Shown piece after piece: positions 36,344 to 45,237 of a stretch of 64,000 nt of DNA. Source of the stretch: Psychrobacillus sp. OK032 (GTDB lineage: Bacteria; Bacillota; Bacilli; Bacillales_A; Planococcaceae); contig NZ_FOGY01000010.1 in the NCBI RefSeq assembly GCF_900111345.1, positions 149,737-213,736 on the forward strand. The letters run 5' to 3'. A program made the position numbers and the translations under genes. Each line of letters begins with the position of its first letter. Within the stretch, counting starts at the first letter, position 1. The notes beneath the pieces were generated by a model. The model had not been told where the DNA came from. It made no database searches and saw nothing but the letters and a program-made list of their open reading frames with translations.

Positions 36344-37285
36344 TTATTTTTTGTACCTGTCTTTTAAATACGCTCGCACATTAAATCCTAAATCTAAGAC
36401 ACCCAATATAATAGTGAACGTATAAAGCGGTACGGCAAGAATGCTTGCTAAAACCATTGACCATTTTGGCCACCCTTGCACATAAAAATAGTAGTGAATG
36501 AGCGATACACCTTGTAAAAACAAAAGAACTCTTAAAATAAGTGCCGCATTCACAAATAGTAAATATCCAAAAGTCCCAATTTCAAATGACATGAACAAGG
36601 TAAAAATGGATACGATTAAATAATACCACAACACCACTTTTGGTAGTCTAAAATCCATAAACTTTGAAAATTTTGGAACATCTAGTTTTAACTTTTTTAA
36701 TAACGATAAATTAATCACTAAGTAAATAAAAGCACCGATAAAAGCCCCACCAATAAAATAAGAAGGCATAATTGCTTCAATTAGCATTATACTTTGTGCC
36801 ACCATTTGATCGTAATCTTTCGGCAATTGCCCAACCGACGCCATAATATTCCCTATTTGGTCATAGTATATTTCAATACCCTCTAATAGTTGTTCTAAAA
36901 TATTGATATTTAATAATAAGATAGAAATTATGTATTGTATTGCCGTCATAAGTAATATGAAAATCCCAGAAGCCATTAGCATATACAACTTCGATTTATT
37001 ATTACGAATGGAGTCACCTATTAGCAACCCTAATGGAGCAACCAATAATCCAAAAACGAAGCCAAAAAATCCACCGATTATAAATGATATTATTATCGCA
37101 ATAACTGTTACAAATATAGCATGTTTCCTTGCAAACTTTGCACTATACCAAGCAATCGGTAATGGAACGATAAACGACGTTATAAAACCTACGAATGGCA
37201 CATACACCGAGATTTCTAATAGAATAGCAAATAGTGCAATCATCATAGACCCATATGTTAAATAGTTTGACTGATTTTTTTGCAT
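36344..37285 (-). CDS. yybS: DUF2232 integral membrane protein YybS
   Basis: A 313-residue hydrophobic protein with about eight helices, of the YybS/DUF2232 family always found just upstream of gdpP. Its role is unknown; some relatives resemble S components of ECF transporters. The order yybS-gdpP-rplI-dnaB is conserved in Bacillales. A short repeat-rich gap separates it from rpsR. Confidence 0.88.
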   Translation of the reverse strand: MQKNQSNYLTYGSMMIALFAILLEISVYVPFVGFITSFIVPLPIAWYSAKFARKHAIFVTVIAIIISFIIGGFFGFVFGLLVAPLGLLIGDSIRNNKSKLYMLMASGIFILLMTAIQYIISILLLNINILEQLLEGIEIYYDQIGNIMASVGQLPKDYDQMVAQSIMLIEAIMPSYFIGGAFIGAFIYLVINLSLLKKLKLDVPKFSKFMDFRLPKVVLWYYLIVSIFTLFMSFEIGTFGYLLFVNAALILRVLLFLQGVSLIHYYFYVQGWPKWSMVLASILAVPLYTFTIILGVLDLGFNVRAYLKDRYKK

Positions 37286-37386
37286 TTAGTACCTTCCTTT
37301 ATCCTAGTCATCTACTTATTGTAACAGATTTACTACACCAACTAAAACTCCATACACTGCCAACTTTACTTTTTCAAATGGTGCAA

Positions 37387-37417
37387 TAAAAAAACTACCC
37401 TTATTAAGGATAGTTTG
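37387..37417 (-). terminator. terminator-like hairpin upstream of yybS
   Basis: Minus strand stem AAACTATCC / GGGTAGTTT with loop TTAATA, followed by TTTTATT. It is about 100 bases before yybS, so it may separate yybS from anything started in the repeat region. Confidence 0.5.
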
Positions 37418-37457
37418 TACAATATAGGAATAATGCGTCATAAGTAATTTACCGCTA

Positions 37458-37540
37458 GGATTTCCACTGCAGTGCGGACGCTTTTTAGCGGGGTGAGCGA
37501 TGAGCCATCTCCGCCGCTCACGCTTACGTTGCGATCAATG
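37458..37540 (-). repeat. intergenic repeat, family A (diverged copy)
   Basis: Reading the minus strand, elements such as AAAAAGCGTCCGCACTGC and GGCGGAGATGG are the GC-rich parts of the Bacillaceae repeat that also appears truncated at 360-402 and as a deletion form at 56331-56370. GC content is far above the surroundings. Confidence 0.5.
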
Positions 37541-37800
37541 GAACCCGCTGACTAATCAGCATCTGAACTTAACATAGTTCTAGATTTGTCAAAATGCCGA
37601 AGAGCAACCAATCAATTTATTGCGAAGTCGGCCTGATAAATTTAAAGCTCTGATAACTGCAGACACCAAATTAGCAATAAATTCCCATTGATTAAAGCGA
37701 AAATCATAGCAATCACTTAATCGATTTTTTTAATGCGCATTTTTCCCATATATCACTTAATGTAAGAAGATGACATAGATTTTATCATTTCCTAGAGCAC

Positions 37801-37826
37801 AAAAAAAGACCGGTTTCCCGGTCCTT
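37801..37826 (-). terminator. terminator of the rpsF-ssb-rpsR operon
   Basis: Minus strand stem GGACCGGG / CCGGTC(T) with loop AAA, then TTTTTTT; 12 bases after the rpsR stop. Confidence 0.85.
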
Positions 37827-37837
37827 GATTTATAAAC

Positions 37838-38074
37838 TTATCTCTCTTCAGAAGAGAATGGAAGTAAAGCCATGATACGAGATACTTTAATAGCTCGTGT
37901 TAACTTACGTTGGTACTTCGCGCTAGTTCCTGTCACACGACGTGGAAGAATTTTCCCACGTTCTGACACGAATTTTTTCAACAAATCTACATCTTTATAA
38001 TCGATGTGTGCAATGTTGTTAGCTGTGAAGTAACAAACCTTACGGCGTCTTTTGCCTCCGCGACGTGGTGCCAT
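37838..38074 (-). CDS. rpsR: 30S ribosomal protein S18
   Basis: A 78-residue ribosomal protein with [21 protein letters not shown] and the [20 protein letters not shown] core that contacts 16S rRNA and S6 on the platform. It is the last gene of the rpsF-ssb-rpsR operon, 46 bases after ssb, and is followed by a strong terminator. Confidence 0.98.
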   Translation of the reverse strand: MAPRRGGKRRRKVCYFTANNIAHIDYKDVDLLKKFVSERGKILPRRVTGTSAKYQRKLTRAIKVSRIMALLPFSSEER

Positions 38075-38120
38075 AATAGATTGCCTCCTTTTCGATTAAA
38101 GTAACATGTGTGAAGTCCTA

Positions 38121-38630
38121 TTAAAACGGTAGATCGTCATCCGATACTTCGATTGGTCCACTACTATTTGCAAAAGGATCTTCATCTACACGTGTATAAT
38201 TTTGCTGATTCATTGGTTGGTTTTGCTGATATGTTGGATATGGATTTTGCTGTTGTTGCTGTTGCCCGCCACCGTATGGTTGTGCCGTTTGGCCACGGTC
38301 TCCAGAACTACTACGTGGTTCTAAAAACTGAACACTGTCTGCGACAACATCCGTTGTATAAACACGTTTTCCATCTTGTCCTTCATAACTGCCTGTTTGA
38401 ATACGCCCTTCGACACCTGCTAAACTTCCTTTTTTCAAGTAGTTAGCCGTGTTTTCCGCTTGTTTTCTCCAAACGACACAGTTGATAAAATCAGCTTCTC
38501 TTTCACCTGATTGGTTGGAAAATGTTCGATTGACAGCTAGTGTAAATCTTGCCATTGCCACACCACTTGGTGTATAGCGAAGTTCCGGATCTTTTGTTAG
38601 TCTTCCAACTAATACGACACGGTTAATCAT
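38121..38630 (-). CDS. ssb: single-stranded DNA-binding protein
   Basis: A 169-residue SSB with the OB-fold start [20 protein letters not shown], a Gln/Gly/Pro-rich linker (about 108-150) and the acidic tip DDDLPF that recruits replication and repair partners. It is the middle gene of the rpsF-ssb-rpsR operon, the essential SsbA-type copy by context. Confidence 0.97.
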   Translation of the reverse strand: MINRVVLVGRLTKDPELRYTPSGVAMARFTLAVNRTFSNQSGEREADFINCVVWRKQAENTANYLKKGSLAGVEGRIQTGSYEGQDGKRVYTTDVVADSVQFLEPRSSSGDRGQTAQPYGGGQQQQQQNPYPTYQQNQPMNQQNYTRVDEDPFANSSGPIEVSDDDLPF

Positions 38631-38671
38631 CAGTGCTCAACCTCCCTCATTACAGCTTTTGTTAGTCGATT

Positions 38672-38980
38672 TTATTTTTTTGCTTTAACTTTAATATCAT
38701 CGATACGAACAGCAATGTGACGGATAATGTCCTCATTGATGTTTGCTAAACGAATGTATTCATCGATTGCTTTAGAATCAGCGTTTGCTTTAACGATTTG
38801 GTAGTAACCTTCACGTAAGTCATTGATTTCGTAAGCTAAGCGGCGTTTACCCCAGTCTTTTGCTTCGATGATTTCAGCACCGTTTGAAGTTAGGATTTCG
38901 TTGAAACGCTCAACTAGAGCTTTCTTCGCATCCTCTTCGATTGCTGGTTGAATAATGTACATTAATTCGTACTTTCTCAT
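38672..38980 (-). CDS. rpsF: 30S ribosomal protein S6
   Basis: A 102-residue S6 with [20 protein letters not shown] and the [17 protein letters not shown] motif; pairs with S18 in the small-subunit platform. First gene of the operon. On the minus strand the leader contains a hairpin CGATTGT-AA-ACAATCG about 30-50 bases before ATG, where Firmicutes rpsF leaders can hold an S6:S18-binding structure; I could not confirm the consensus. Confidence 0.97.
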   Translation of the reverse strand: MRKYELMYIIQPAIEEDAKKALVERFNEILTSNGAEIIEAKDWGKRRLAYEINDLREGYYQIVKANADSKAIDEYIRLANINEDIIRHIAVRIDDIKVKAKK

Positions 38981-39146
38981 CTATTTACACCTCCCTATGG
39001 TCTTTGGCCGATTGTTTACAATCGACAAGGAGCAAGTAATTCTATTACTCACATCAATGAATTGTACCATAAGGTGTTGATTATTTCAAGAATGATTGTC
39101 AATACTTTTTAAATTCATGTATATTTATTAATTGGAGGGATCGTTC

Positions 39147-39695
39147 ATGGAAAATAAAGAGGATTATTTATCCATAATTGAAATTGATTTTAAAAAAGTC
39201 GCTTGGTCTAGTTTAATAATGACCGTTATTCTTTCAATTGTTGGACTGGTCATCTATACATTTATACGAGGAGATATACAACTATCTTTTACATTTTGGG
39301 ATTTTTTCTTATTTTGTATTGGTTATATACTTCTTATTGTCTTGCATGAATGTTTTCACTTGTTTGGTTTTTATTTCTTTGGAAAAGTTCCTTGGAGTAG
39401 CATGGATTACGGCGTTAATCTCAAAATGGGGATTGCTTACGCCACTACGAACATTCCTCTACCTAATCATTCGATGAAAAAAGCGTTATTACTTCCGTTT
39501 TGGATGACAGGCGTTCTTCCAATGTTCATTGGTTATACAATAGAAATGCCAGTGCTTGTTCTGTTAGGCGCATGGCTTATTGCTGGTGCCGCTGGCGACT
39601 TTGCAATGTATAAAGAGTTGAAAAAATATCCAAAAGATGTATTGATTAAAGACGATCCTGTAAAACCTAAACTGTATGTATTAAAAAAAGATTAG
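39147..39695 (+). CDS. DUF3267 membrane zinc metalloprotease-like protein
   Basis: A 182-residue membrane protein with about four helices and the metal-binding signature HECFH (HExxH) inside the second or third helix (LLIVLHECFHLFGFY), typical of DUF3267 proteins, which look like intramembrane metalloproteases. ATG at 39147 has GGAGGG eight bases upstream; an in-frame TTG at 39132 overlaps the ribosome site region and is rejected. It is the only plus-strand gene in the 21-42 kb stretch. Substrate unknown. Confidence 0.8.
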   Translation: MENKEDYLSIIEIDFKKVAWSSLIMTVILSIVGLVIYTFIRGDIQLSFTFWDFFLFCIGYILLIVLHECFHLFGFYFFGKVPWSSMDYGVNLKMGIAYATTNIPLPNHSMKKALLLPFWMTGVLPMFIGYTIEMPVLVLLGAWLIAGAAGDFAMYKELKKYPKDVLIKDDPVKPKLYVLKKD

Positions 39696-39720
39696 CGAAA
39701 AAGTCCGCTAATCTTTTTTT
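39683..39720 (+). terminator. terminator of the DUF3267 gene
   Basis: Stem AAAGATTAGCG / CGCTAATCTTT followed by TTTT; the stem starts inside the last codons. Confidence 0.8.
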
Positions 39721-39770
39721 ATGCTTTAGTAAATTATAAAATCTTTGCATAAGGATAACTTTCTACAAGA

Positions 39771-39899
39771 ACTTCGACGTCCAGACTCCAGCGCCTTGCC
39801 CCTCGGGGTCAAATGTGAAAAAGCTGTGGTGGCTGAGGAGCTGCCTCCTCGCTTTTCCCCGTTTGCCTGTCGGGGCAGACATAGGCGCTTGCGCTTTTG
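39771..39899. repeat. intergenic repeat, family B (well preserved copy)
   Basis: A 129-base GC-rich block starting ACTTCGACGTCCAGACTCCA and ending CATAGGCGCTTGCGCTTTTG, with inner stems (GAGGAGCTGCCTCCTC; CCCCTCGGGG...CCTGTCGGGG). This sequence type is widespread between genes of Lysinibacillus-like and other Bacillaceae. It ends right against the ychF stop codon. Confidence 0.75.
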
Positions 39900-39902
39900 T
39901 CA

Positions 39903-41003
39903 TTATACGTTAAAACGGAATAACATAACGTCGCCGTCTTGTACAATGTACTCTTTTCCTTCTAGACGAACTTTTCCTGCTTCTTTTGCTGAGGCCATAG
40001 ATCCAGTAGCGACTAAATCATCGTAAGCAACTGTTTCCGCTCGGATAAATCCTTTTTCAAAGTCAGAGTGGATTACCCCTGCACATTGTGGAGCTTTCAT
40101 CCCTTTACGGAAAGTCCATGCACGTACTTCTTGTACACCAGCAGTGAAATATGTAGCAAGTCCAAGTAAAGAGTAGGAAGCTTTAATTAACTGGTCTAAT
40201 CCAGATTCTTCAATCCCTAATTCTTCTAAGAACATTTGTTTCTCGTCGTCCTCTAGTGCTGCCATTTCTTCTTCAATCTTGGCACAAACAACAATCACCT
40301 GTGCTCCTTCTTCTGAAGCAAATGCACGTACTCTTTGTACATATTCATTTTCGTCGTCTGCCATGATATCATCTTCCGATACATTCGCAACGTATAACAT
40401 AGGTTTTACCGTTAACAGATGAAGCCCTTTTACTACTCGTAATTCCTCTTCAGAGAAGTCAACCGAACGACCTGATTTACCCGCTTCGAAAGCTTCTTTT
40501 AAGCGTGAAAGAATCGGTTCTTCTACCATCGCATCTTTATCTTTTTGTTTTGCCATTTTTGCAACACGAGCTAAACGCTTATCTACACTTTCTAAATCTG
40601 CTAAAATTAACTCCAAATTAATTACTTCTATGTCGGAGATAGGATCTACTTTACCAGAAACATGTGTAATATTTTCATCATTAAAACAACGTACTACTTG
40701 GCAGATTGCGTCTACTTCACGAATATGAGCTAAGAATTTGTTACCAAGCCCTTCCCCTTTACTAGCACCTTCTACAATTCCTGCAATATCTGTAAACTCA
40801 AATGCTGTTGGGACTGTCTTCTTTGGTGTTACTAACTCTGTTAACTTATCTAAACGTGCATCTGGAACTTCAACAATCCCTACGTTCGGATCAATCGTAG
40901 CAAACGGATAGTTAGCTGCAAGTGCGCCCGCTTTCGTTATTGCATTAAACAGTGTGGATTTCCCTACGTTCGGTAATCCTACAATACCTGCCGTCAATGC
41001 CAT
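39903..41003 (-). CDS. ychF: redox-regulated ATPase YchF (Obg-related)
   Basis: A 366-residue member of the TRAFAC class, a P-loop NTPase that prefers ATP and binds ribosomes. G1 GLPNVGKST at the N-terminus, a coiled-coil insertion (about 130-190) and a C-terminal TGS-like domain ending in VQDGDVMLFRFNV are visible. NVSEDD takes the place of the usual NKxD G4 motif. ATG at 41003 matches homologues; ATG three codons earlier is less likely. The equivalent B. subtilis gene (yyaF) is in the same place. Confidence 0.96.
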   Translation of the reverse strand: MALTAGIVGLPNVGKSTLFNAITKAGALAANYPFATIDPNVGIVEVPDARLDKLTELVTPKKTVPTAFEFTDIAGIVEGASKGEGLGNKFLAHIREVDAICQVVRCFNDENITHVSGKVDPISDIEVINLELILADLESVDKRLARVAKMAKQKDKDAMVEEPILSRLKEAFEAGKSGRSVDFSEEELRVVKGLHLLTVKPMLYVANVSEDDIMADDENEYVQRVRAFASEEGAQVIVVCAKIEEEMAALEDDEKQMFLEELGIEESGLDQLIKASYSLLGLATYFTAGVQEVRAWTFRKGMKAPQCAGVIHSDFEKGFIRAETVAYDDLVATGSMASAKEAGKVRLEGKEYIVQDGDVMLFRFNV

Positions 41004-41091
41004 ATATGTCACAACCCTTCTCTATATTAACTTACATTTTTTATAATTATAACTTGTTCATTATATTGATTTTGCTACTAAAAGTCTATCT

Positions 41092-41292
41092 TTACTCGGT
41101 ATCTGCTTGTTTTAATAGTCGCTTCATCTTCTTTTCAAACTCTTTTCGTGGAATAAGTACACTATGTTGGCATCCTTCACATTTAATACGAATGTCTGCC
41201 CCCATACGTATGATTTTCCAGGCATTCGTTCCACATGGATGTTGTTTTTTCATTTCAACAATATCATTTAGTTGAAATTGTTTATTGTCCAT
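41092..41292 (-). CDS. yyzM: DUF951 protein YyzM
   Basis: A 66-residue protein with HPCGTNAWKIIRMGADIRIKC and CEGCQHSV; the Cys and His residues suggest a small zinc or RNA-binding fold. DUF951 members are conserved next to ychF and mscS in Bacillota and have no known role. ATG at 41292 is preceded by TAGGTG at 6 bases; GTG three codons earlier overlaps it. Confidence 0.85.
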   Translation of the reverse strand: MDNKQFQLNDIVEMKKQHPCGTNAWKIIRMGADIRIKCEGCQHSVLIPRKEFEKKMKRLLKQADTE

Positions 41293-41334
41293 CTTAATCA
41301 CCTACTTTTACTATGATCAATTACGCTAGTTTAA

Positions 41335-42153
41335 TCATGAAATTTGAATACCTTTCTTTTCTAGGAATTCTTTTAAATCTCTTCGTACCTTTCTTGCAAC
41401 CCCAGCTTGTTTGGTTGGGATAGTTTCAGCGGTAATTCGAACAACTATCTCGGTTGCATTAAAGCTTTGTACTCCTAGAAAACTCGGTGGTTTAACGAGA
41501 TCCTCGTATTTGCTAGGCAAATCTTCAAGAAATTCTTTTATATTCTTCTCTAATGTTGGAATATCTGTTTCAGATGCAACGCTAATGTCTATTAAGGCTA
41601 ATGAGTTATAAATGGAATAATTGATAACAACGGTTATACTTCCATTCGGAATAATATGAAGTTCTCCTGTATAACTTTTCACTTTCGTTGTACGTAAACC
41701 AATTTCCTGCACAATTCCATTTGCCGTACCAATCTGGACTTGATCTCCTACTGCAAATTGATCTTCAAATATAATAAAAAATCCCGTAATTATATCTTTT
41801 ACCAAACTTTGTGCTCCAAATCCGACCGCAAGTCCAACAATACCGGCCCCCGCAAGTAGTCCAATCACTTTTATACCAAAAGTACTTAAAATAGCTATTA
41901 TTGCAGTGAAATACACAACGTTGGCTAAAATATTTTGAAGTAGTTTCTCTAACGTGTTTTGCCTACGTTCTGAATATCCTAAAGGACTTTTTTGTCTCAC
42001 TACAAACAGTTTTTTGATAATACGTTTACCGACTCTCACCACAATTGTAGTCAGTAATAAAATAACTACTACTTTTAAAAAAATCATACCAAGTTGTAAC
42101 CAGGTGTCCTCTGAAATTAAATAATCTTTTACTTTCTGCAAAGTTGCGTCCAT
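41335..42153 (-). CDS. small-conductance mechanosensitive channel, MscS family
   Basis: A 272-residue channel with three transmembrane helices; the pore helix reads GLLAGAGIVGLAVGFGAQSLVKDII, glycine-rich as expected, followed by the beta domain with GDQVQIGTANGIVQEIGLRTTK and a short C-terminal alpha-beta part. It opens on membrane tension to relieve hypo-osmotic shock. ATG at 42153 follows GAGGTGA; a GTG five codons earlier would overlap that site. It lies beside yyzM on the same strand. Confidence 0.88.
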   Translation of the reverse strand: MDATLQKVKDYLISEDTWLQLGMIFLKVVVILLLTTIVVRVGKRIIKKLFVVRQKSPLGYSERRQNTLEKLLQNILANVVYFTAIIAILSTFGIKVIGLLAGAGIVGLAVGFGAQSLVKDIITGFFIIFEDQFAVGDQVQIGTANGIVQEIGLRTTKVKSYTGELHIIPNGSITVVINYSIYNSLALIDISVASETDIPTLEKNIKEFLEDLPSKYEDLVKPPSFLGVQSFNATEIVVRITAETIPTKQAGVARKVRRDLKEFLEKKGIQIS

Positions 42154-42232
42154 AAAGTTGTTTATCACCTCTATTTGAATAAATAATTTTCTAGATGCAT
42201 ATACTATGCTAAAAAGAAAGCGAGTAAAATAT

Positions 42233-42832
42233 ATGAACTTTCAAGCAACAGCTACTCAACATCCATCTACTATCTATTATAAAGAAACAGGAGTTGTTTG
42301 GCGATTAAGCAACTACTTTTTGGAACATATTCCTTTTGATCATCCAAACCTAGTTTTTTGTTGTATAGGGACGGATCGCTCTACAGGTGATGCTCTTGGG
42401 CCAATGACCGGTTCCTTTTTGACTCAACTCGTTTCTTTTCCATTTCAAATTGTCGGAACTTTGGATAACCCATTACATGCTTTAAATCTTGAAGAAATTA
42501 TGGAAGAGTTAAAAAGCTCACCTAATTCTCCTTATATTATTGCTATTGATGCTTGTTTAGGAAATGCAAACAATATTGGACAGATTATCGTTCACCCTGG
42601 TCCGCTTTACCCGGGAAAAGCAGTAAAAAAAGAATTACCACCAATCGGAGAAGTCTCCATTAAAGCTGTTGTGAATATCGGAGGTTTTATGGAATATAAT
42701 GTTTTACAAAGTACCCGACTCAATCTAACATTTGAAATGGGTAAAGTCATTTCTCGTTCGCTTCTCCTAGCATGGCATCGTTATAATCTAAAAGATATAA
42801 ATAAAAGCAACCGCAATGCCAACAACGACTAA
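42233..42832 (+). CDS. yyaC: spore protein YyaC (Gpr-like protease fold)
   Basis: A 199-residue sporulation-associated protein of the YyaC family, related to the germination protease Gpr fold. Motifs: CIGTDRSTGDALGPMTGSFL, GTLDNPLHALNLEE, IAIDACLG and PPIGEVSIKAVVNIGGFM. It starts at ATG 42233 (a start nine codons earlier lacks a ribosome site). Its 3' end overlaps the convergent DUF554 gene by 45 bases. Position near parAB is conserved in spore formers. Confidence 0.88.
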   Translation: MNFQATATQHPSTIYYKETGVVWRLSNYFLEHIPFDHPNLVFCCIGTDRSTGDALGPMTGSFLTQLVSFPFQIVGTLDNPLHALNLEEIMEELKSSPNSPYIIAIDACLGNANNIGQIIVHPGPLYPGKAVKKELPPIGEVSIKAVVNIGGFMEYNVLQSTRLNLTFEMGKVISRSLLLAWHRYNLKDINKSNRNANND

Positions 42833-43495
42833 ACTTGGCAAGAGATTTGCTACCCTAATATTTGTTAAACCAAGTAAATTTAAACCAATTGCTATAATCA
42901 TTATTCCGCCAGTAGCTGTCATTTCTTGAAGAAATAACTCAAGCGCAGCTTCTGGTATAACTTTTGTAATTTGTGTTGCAAACAAAGCAATTACTCCTTG
43001 GTAAATTGTCACTGGAATTGCTGATAACAATACGCCTATTCCTAAAGTTGCTGATAAAATAATAGCAGTAAAGCCATCTATTATTCCTTTACTAATAAGC
43101 AATTCATGATCGTTTTGAAGTCCGCTATTTAATGCTCCTAAAACTCCCATAGCGCCAATAACAAATATAAGTGTACTCGTAACAAAACCTTGTGCAATAT
43201 TTCCTCCTTGAGAAGCTTTTGCTCCAAACTTCTTTTCTATAAACTGGCCTAATCTATTTAACCATTTATCTAAATCAATCCACTCTCCAATAACTGCACC
43301 AAATACTATACAAATAATGATTAATACAAAATTACTACTTTCGAATCCCATTTGAATACCTAAGACGGTCACCACAATCCCGATTGCGCCCATAACAGTT
43401 TGTTTCATATTTTCAGGTATCCCTTTTAATAATCTTCCAGCAATAGCCCCTATAATTATTAATAGAGCATTTACTAAAGTTCCCAATAGTACCAT
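42788..43495 (-). CDS. DUF554 membrane protein (YdfK/YqgA-like)
   Basis: A 235-residue hydrophobic protein of six or seven helices with the DUF554 start GTLVNALLIIIGAIAGRLLKG and the GAVIGEWIDLDKWLNRLG loop. Relatives are found in many bacteria with unknown function. It lies just downstream of parB on the same strand after a hairpin terminator, and its end runs into yyaC on the other strand. Confidence 0.85.
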   Translation of the reverse strand: MVLLGTLVNALLIIIGAIAGRLLKGIPENMKQTVMGAIGIVVTVLGIQMGFESSNFVLIIICIVFGAVIGEWIDLDKWLNRLGQFIEKKFGAKASQGGNIAQGFVTSTLIFVIGAMGVLGALNSGLQNDHELLISKGIIDGFTAIILSATLGIGVLLSAIPVTIYQGVIALFATQITKVIPEAALELFLQEMTATGGIMIIAIGLNLLGLTNIRVANLLPSLVVVGIAVAFIYIF

Positions 43496-43524
43496 CCGTA
43501 TTCCTCATCTCGTCTCTAAAAATA

Positions 43525-43559
43525 CAACCTATTCCTAGGTTTCCCTAGAAATAGGTTGA
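43525..43559 (-). terminator. terminator of parB
   Basis: Minus strand stem CAACCTATTTCTAGG / CCTAGGAATAGGTTG followed by TATTTTTAG; it overlaps the parB stop region. Confidence 0.7.
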
Positions 43560-43560
43560 T

Positions 43561-44397
43561 TCAATTTTCTAATAATCCTAATATTCTTTCTAAATCATCT
43601 TCTGAATAAAATTCAATTTCTATTTTCCCTTTTTCTTTGCCTTTTGTTATAGAAACGGATGTACCAAATATATCTCGCAAGTCAGATTCTTTTTCTTTCG
43701 TAAATATATCTTTCTCTTCTTTTTTTGTTTCACGTGGAACATTCTCGTTTAGCCTTTGTACTAAGGCTTCTAATTGGCGTACATTTAGGTTTTCTTTGAT
43801 CGATTTTTGCATGATTGTTGGAATTACTTTTTTCTTTTTCAAACCAAGCAAAGCCTTTCCGTGTCCCATTGTTAGGGTGCCATCGGAAATAGCATCTCTT
43901 ACGACTTCCGGTAATGTTAGTAATCTTACATGGTTTGCAATATGTGGTCTACTTTTCCCTAGTCTAAATGCAAGTTGCTCTTGAGTTAAATGTAAATGTT
44001 CCATTAAATTTTGATATGCTTCTGCTTCTTCAATAGCGGTTAAATCCTCGCGTTGTAAGTTTTCTAATATTGCAAGTTCCATCATTTGCTGGTCCGTTAA
44101 TTCTCGAATTACAGCAGGTATTATATCTAAACTAGCAAGCTGAGATGCTCTAAATCTTCGCTCTCCAACTACTATTTCATATCTTGAACCTTTTTTACGG
44201 AGAATTATTGGTTGTAGTACACCGTGTTCTTTTATGGACTCTGTGAGTTCCTTCATTGCTTCTTCATCAAAAGTTTTTCTTGGTTGATAAGGATTGGGCT
44301 TAATATTCGATAAATTAATTTGTTCAACTCTCTCTGTTTTTTCTTGATTTTCCCCAGGAAAGAGTGCATTAATACCTTTTCCTAAAGCTTTAGCCAT
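43561..44397 (-). CDS. parB: chromosome-partitioning protein ParB (Spo0J)
   Basis: A 278-residue CTPase-clamp protein that loads at parS and recruits SMC. ParB/Srx domain with GERRFRASQ (about 78-86), helix-turn-helix region LTQEQLAFRLGKSRPHIANHVRLL (about 135-160), and a C-terminal dimerisation domain. A perfect parS site lies within the gene at 43726-43741, as in B. subtilis spo0J. Its start overlaps the end of parA by 8 bases. Confidence 0.96.
   Translation of the reverse strand: MAKALGKGINALFPGENQEKTERVEQINLSNIKPNPYQPRKTFDEEAMKELTESIKEHGVLQPIILRKKGSRYEIVVGERRFRASQLASLDIIPAVIRELTDQQMMELAILENLQREDLTAIEEAEAYQNLMEHLHLTQEQLAFRLGKSRPHIANHVRLLTLPEVVRDAISDGTLTMGHGKALLGLKKKKVIPTIMQKSIKENLNVRQLEALVQRLNENVPRETKKEEKDIFTKEKESDLRDIFGTSVSITKGKEKGKIEIEFYSEDDLERILGLLEN
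43726..43741. promoter_or_regulatory. parS site inside parB
   Basis: TGTTTCACGTGGAACA; its complement TGTTCCACGTGAAACA fits the B. subtilis consensus TGTTNCACGTGAAACA at every position. It serves as the loading site for ParB and is inside the parB coding sequence. Confidence 0.9.
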
Positions 44398-45148
44398 TAC
44401 GAATCACTTCCTTCGCTAGTTCTAAGTATACGTCTGCTCCTCTAGACTTCGGGTCGTAAATAATAATTGGTTCTCCATGACTGGGTGCTTCACTCAAGCG
44501 AACATTTCTAGGAATTATTGTTTTATATACTTTTTCTTGAAAGTATTTTTTCACTTCTTCAATGACTTGAATACCTAAATTAGTCCTAGCATCGAACATG
44601 GTTAATAAAACACCATCAATCTCTAAATTTTTGTTTAAATGCTTTTGTACAAGTCGTATAGTACTTAGTAATTGACTTAAACCTTCCAATGCATAAAACT
44701 CACATTGAACTGGTATAATAATAGCATTGGAAGCAGTCAAAGAGTTTATAGTTAATAAACCAAGTGAAGGTGGACAATCAATGATTATATATTCGTACTT
44801 ACTTTCTACTTCTTGTAATGCTTTTTTTAATCTAACTTCTCGTGATATAGTTGAAACTAATTCTATTTCAGCTCCTGCTAATGAAATTGTAGCTGGAACA
44901 ATATGTAGATTTTCTACCTTTGTTTCTTGAATTGTTTCTAAAACACTCACATCATCTATTAAAACATCGTAAATACATTGACTTACATCGCCTTTATTCA
45001 CACCTACGCCGCTAGAAGCATTTCCTTGTGGATCAATATCTACAAGTAAGACTTTCTTACCTAAGTATGCAAGGCAGGCACTTAAGTTAACTGATGTAGT
45101 AGTCTTACCCACACCACCTTTTTGATTGGCTATTGCAATAATTCTTCC
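44390..45148 (-). CDS. parA: chromosome-partitioning ATPase ParA (Soj)
   Basis: A 252-residue Walker-type ATPase. The deviant Walker A NQKGGVGKTTTSVNL sits at the N-terminus, then DIDPQGNASSG and IDCPPSLGLLT. It works with ParB in origin segregation and affects DnaA activity. GTG at 45148 gives MGRIIAIANQKGG, as in B. subtilis Soj (MGKIIAITNQ), with GTAGGTG just upstream; an ATG eight codons earlier is less likely. Confidence 0.95.
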   Translation of the reverse strand, partial: GRIIAIANQKGGVGKTTTSVNLSACLAYLGKKVLLVDIDPQGNASSGVGVNKGDVSQCIYDVLIDDVSVLETIQETKVENLHIVPATISLAGAEIELVSTISREVRLKKALQEVESKYEYIIIDCPPSLGLLTINSLTASNAIIIPVQCEFYALEGLSQLLSTIRLVQKHLNKNLEIDGVLLTMFDARTNLGIQVIEEVKKYFQEKVYKTIIPRNVRLSEAPSHGEPIIIYDPKSRGADVYLELAKEVIRNG

Positions 45149-45237
45149 CACTCTTGCACCTACTTTCGTCATAATTTTTTGACTCTATTCCATTCTATCA
45201 AACTTCTCAAGAAAAATGGATGATATTCTTGTAACAA

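Larger units (their letters stand above)
37286..37800. other. repeat-filled gap between yybS and rpsR
   Basis: No gene is seen in this 515-base stretch. It holds a terminator-like hairpin (37387-37417), a GC-rich family A repeat (about 37458-37540), and TTGATTAAAGCGAAAATCAT followed by AGCAATCACTTAA (37688-37720), which pairs with a similar block at 56331-56383. The block of about 37575-37720 shares scattered words with 56170-56383 (TAAAGCTCTRATAA), suggesting two worn copies of one longer element. Confidence 0.5.

Noticed and set aside
38985..39040. S6:S18-binding leader structure before rpsF
   Set aside because: A hairpin is present, but I could not match the conserved elements of the known motif, so it is noted only in the rpsF entry.
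39745..40026. Plus-strand open frame of 93 codons
   Set aside because: It runs through the GC-rich repeat and into the antisense of ychF; GC-rich repeats often give spurious frames.
42606..42619. Second Noc-box candidate TTTACCCGGGAAAA in yyaC
   Set aside because: Only 11 of 14 bases match the palindrome, which is too weak.
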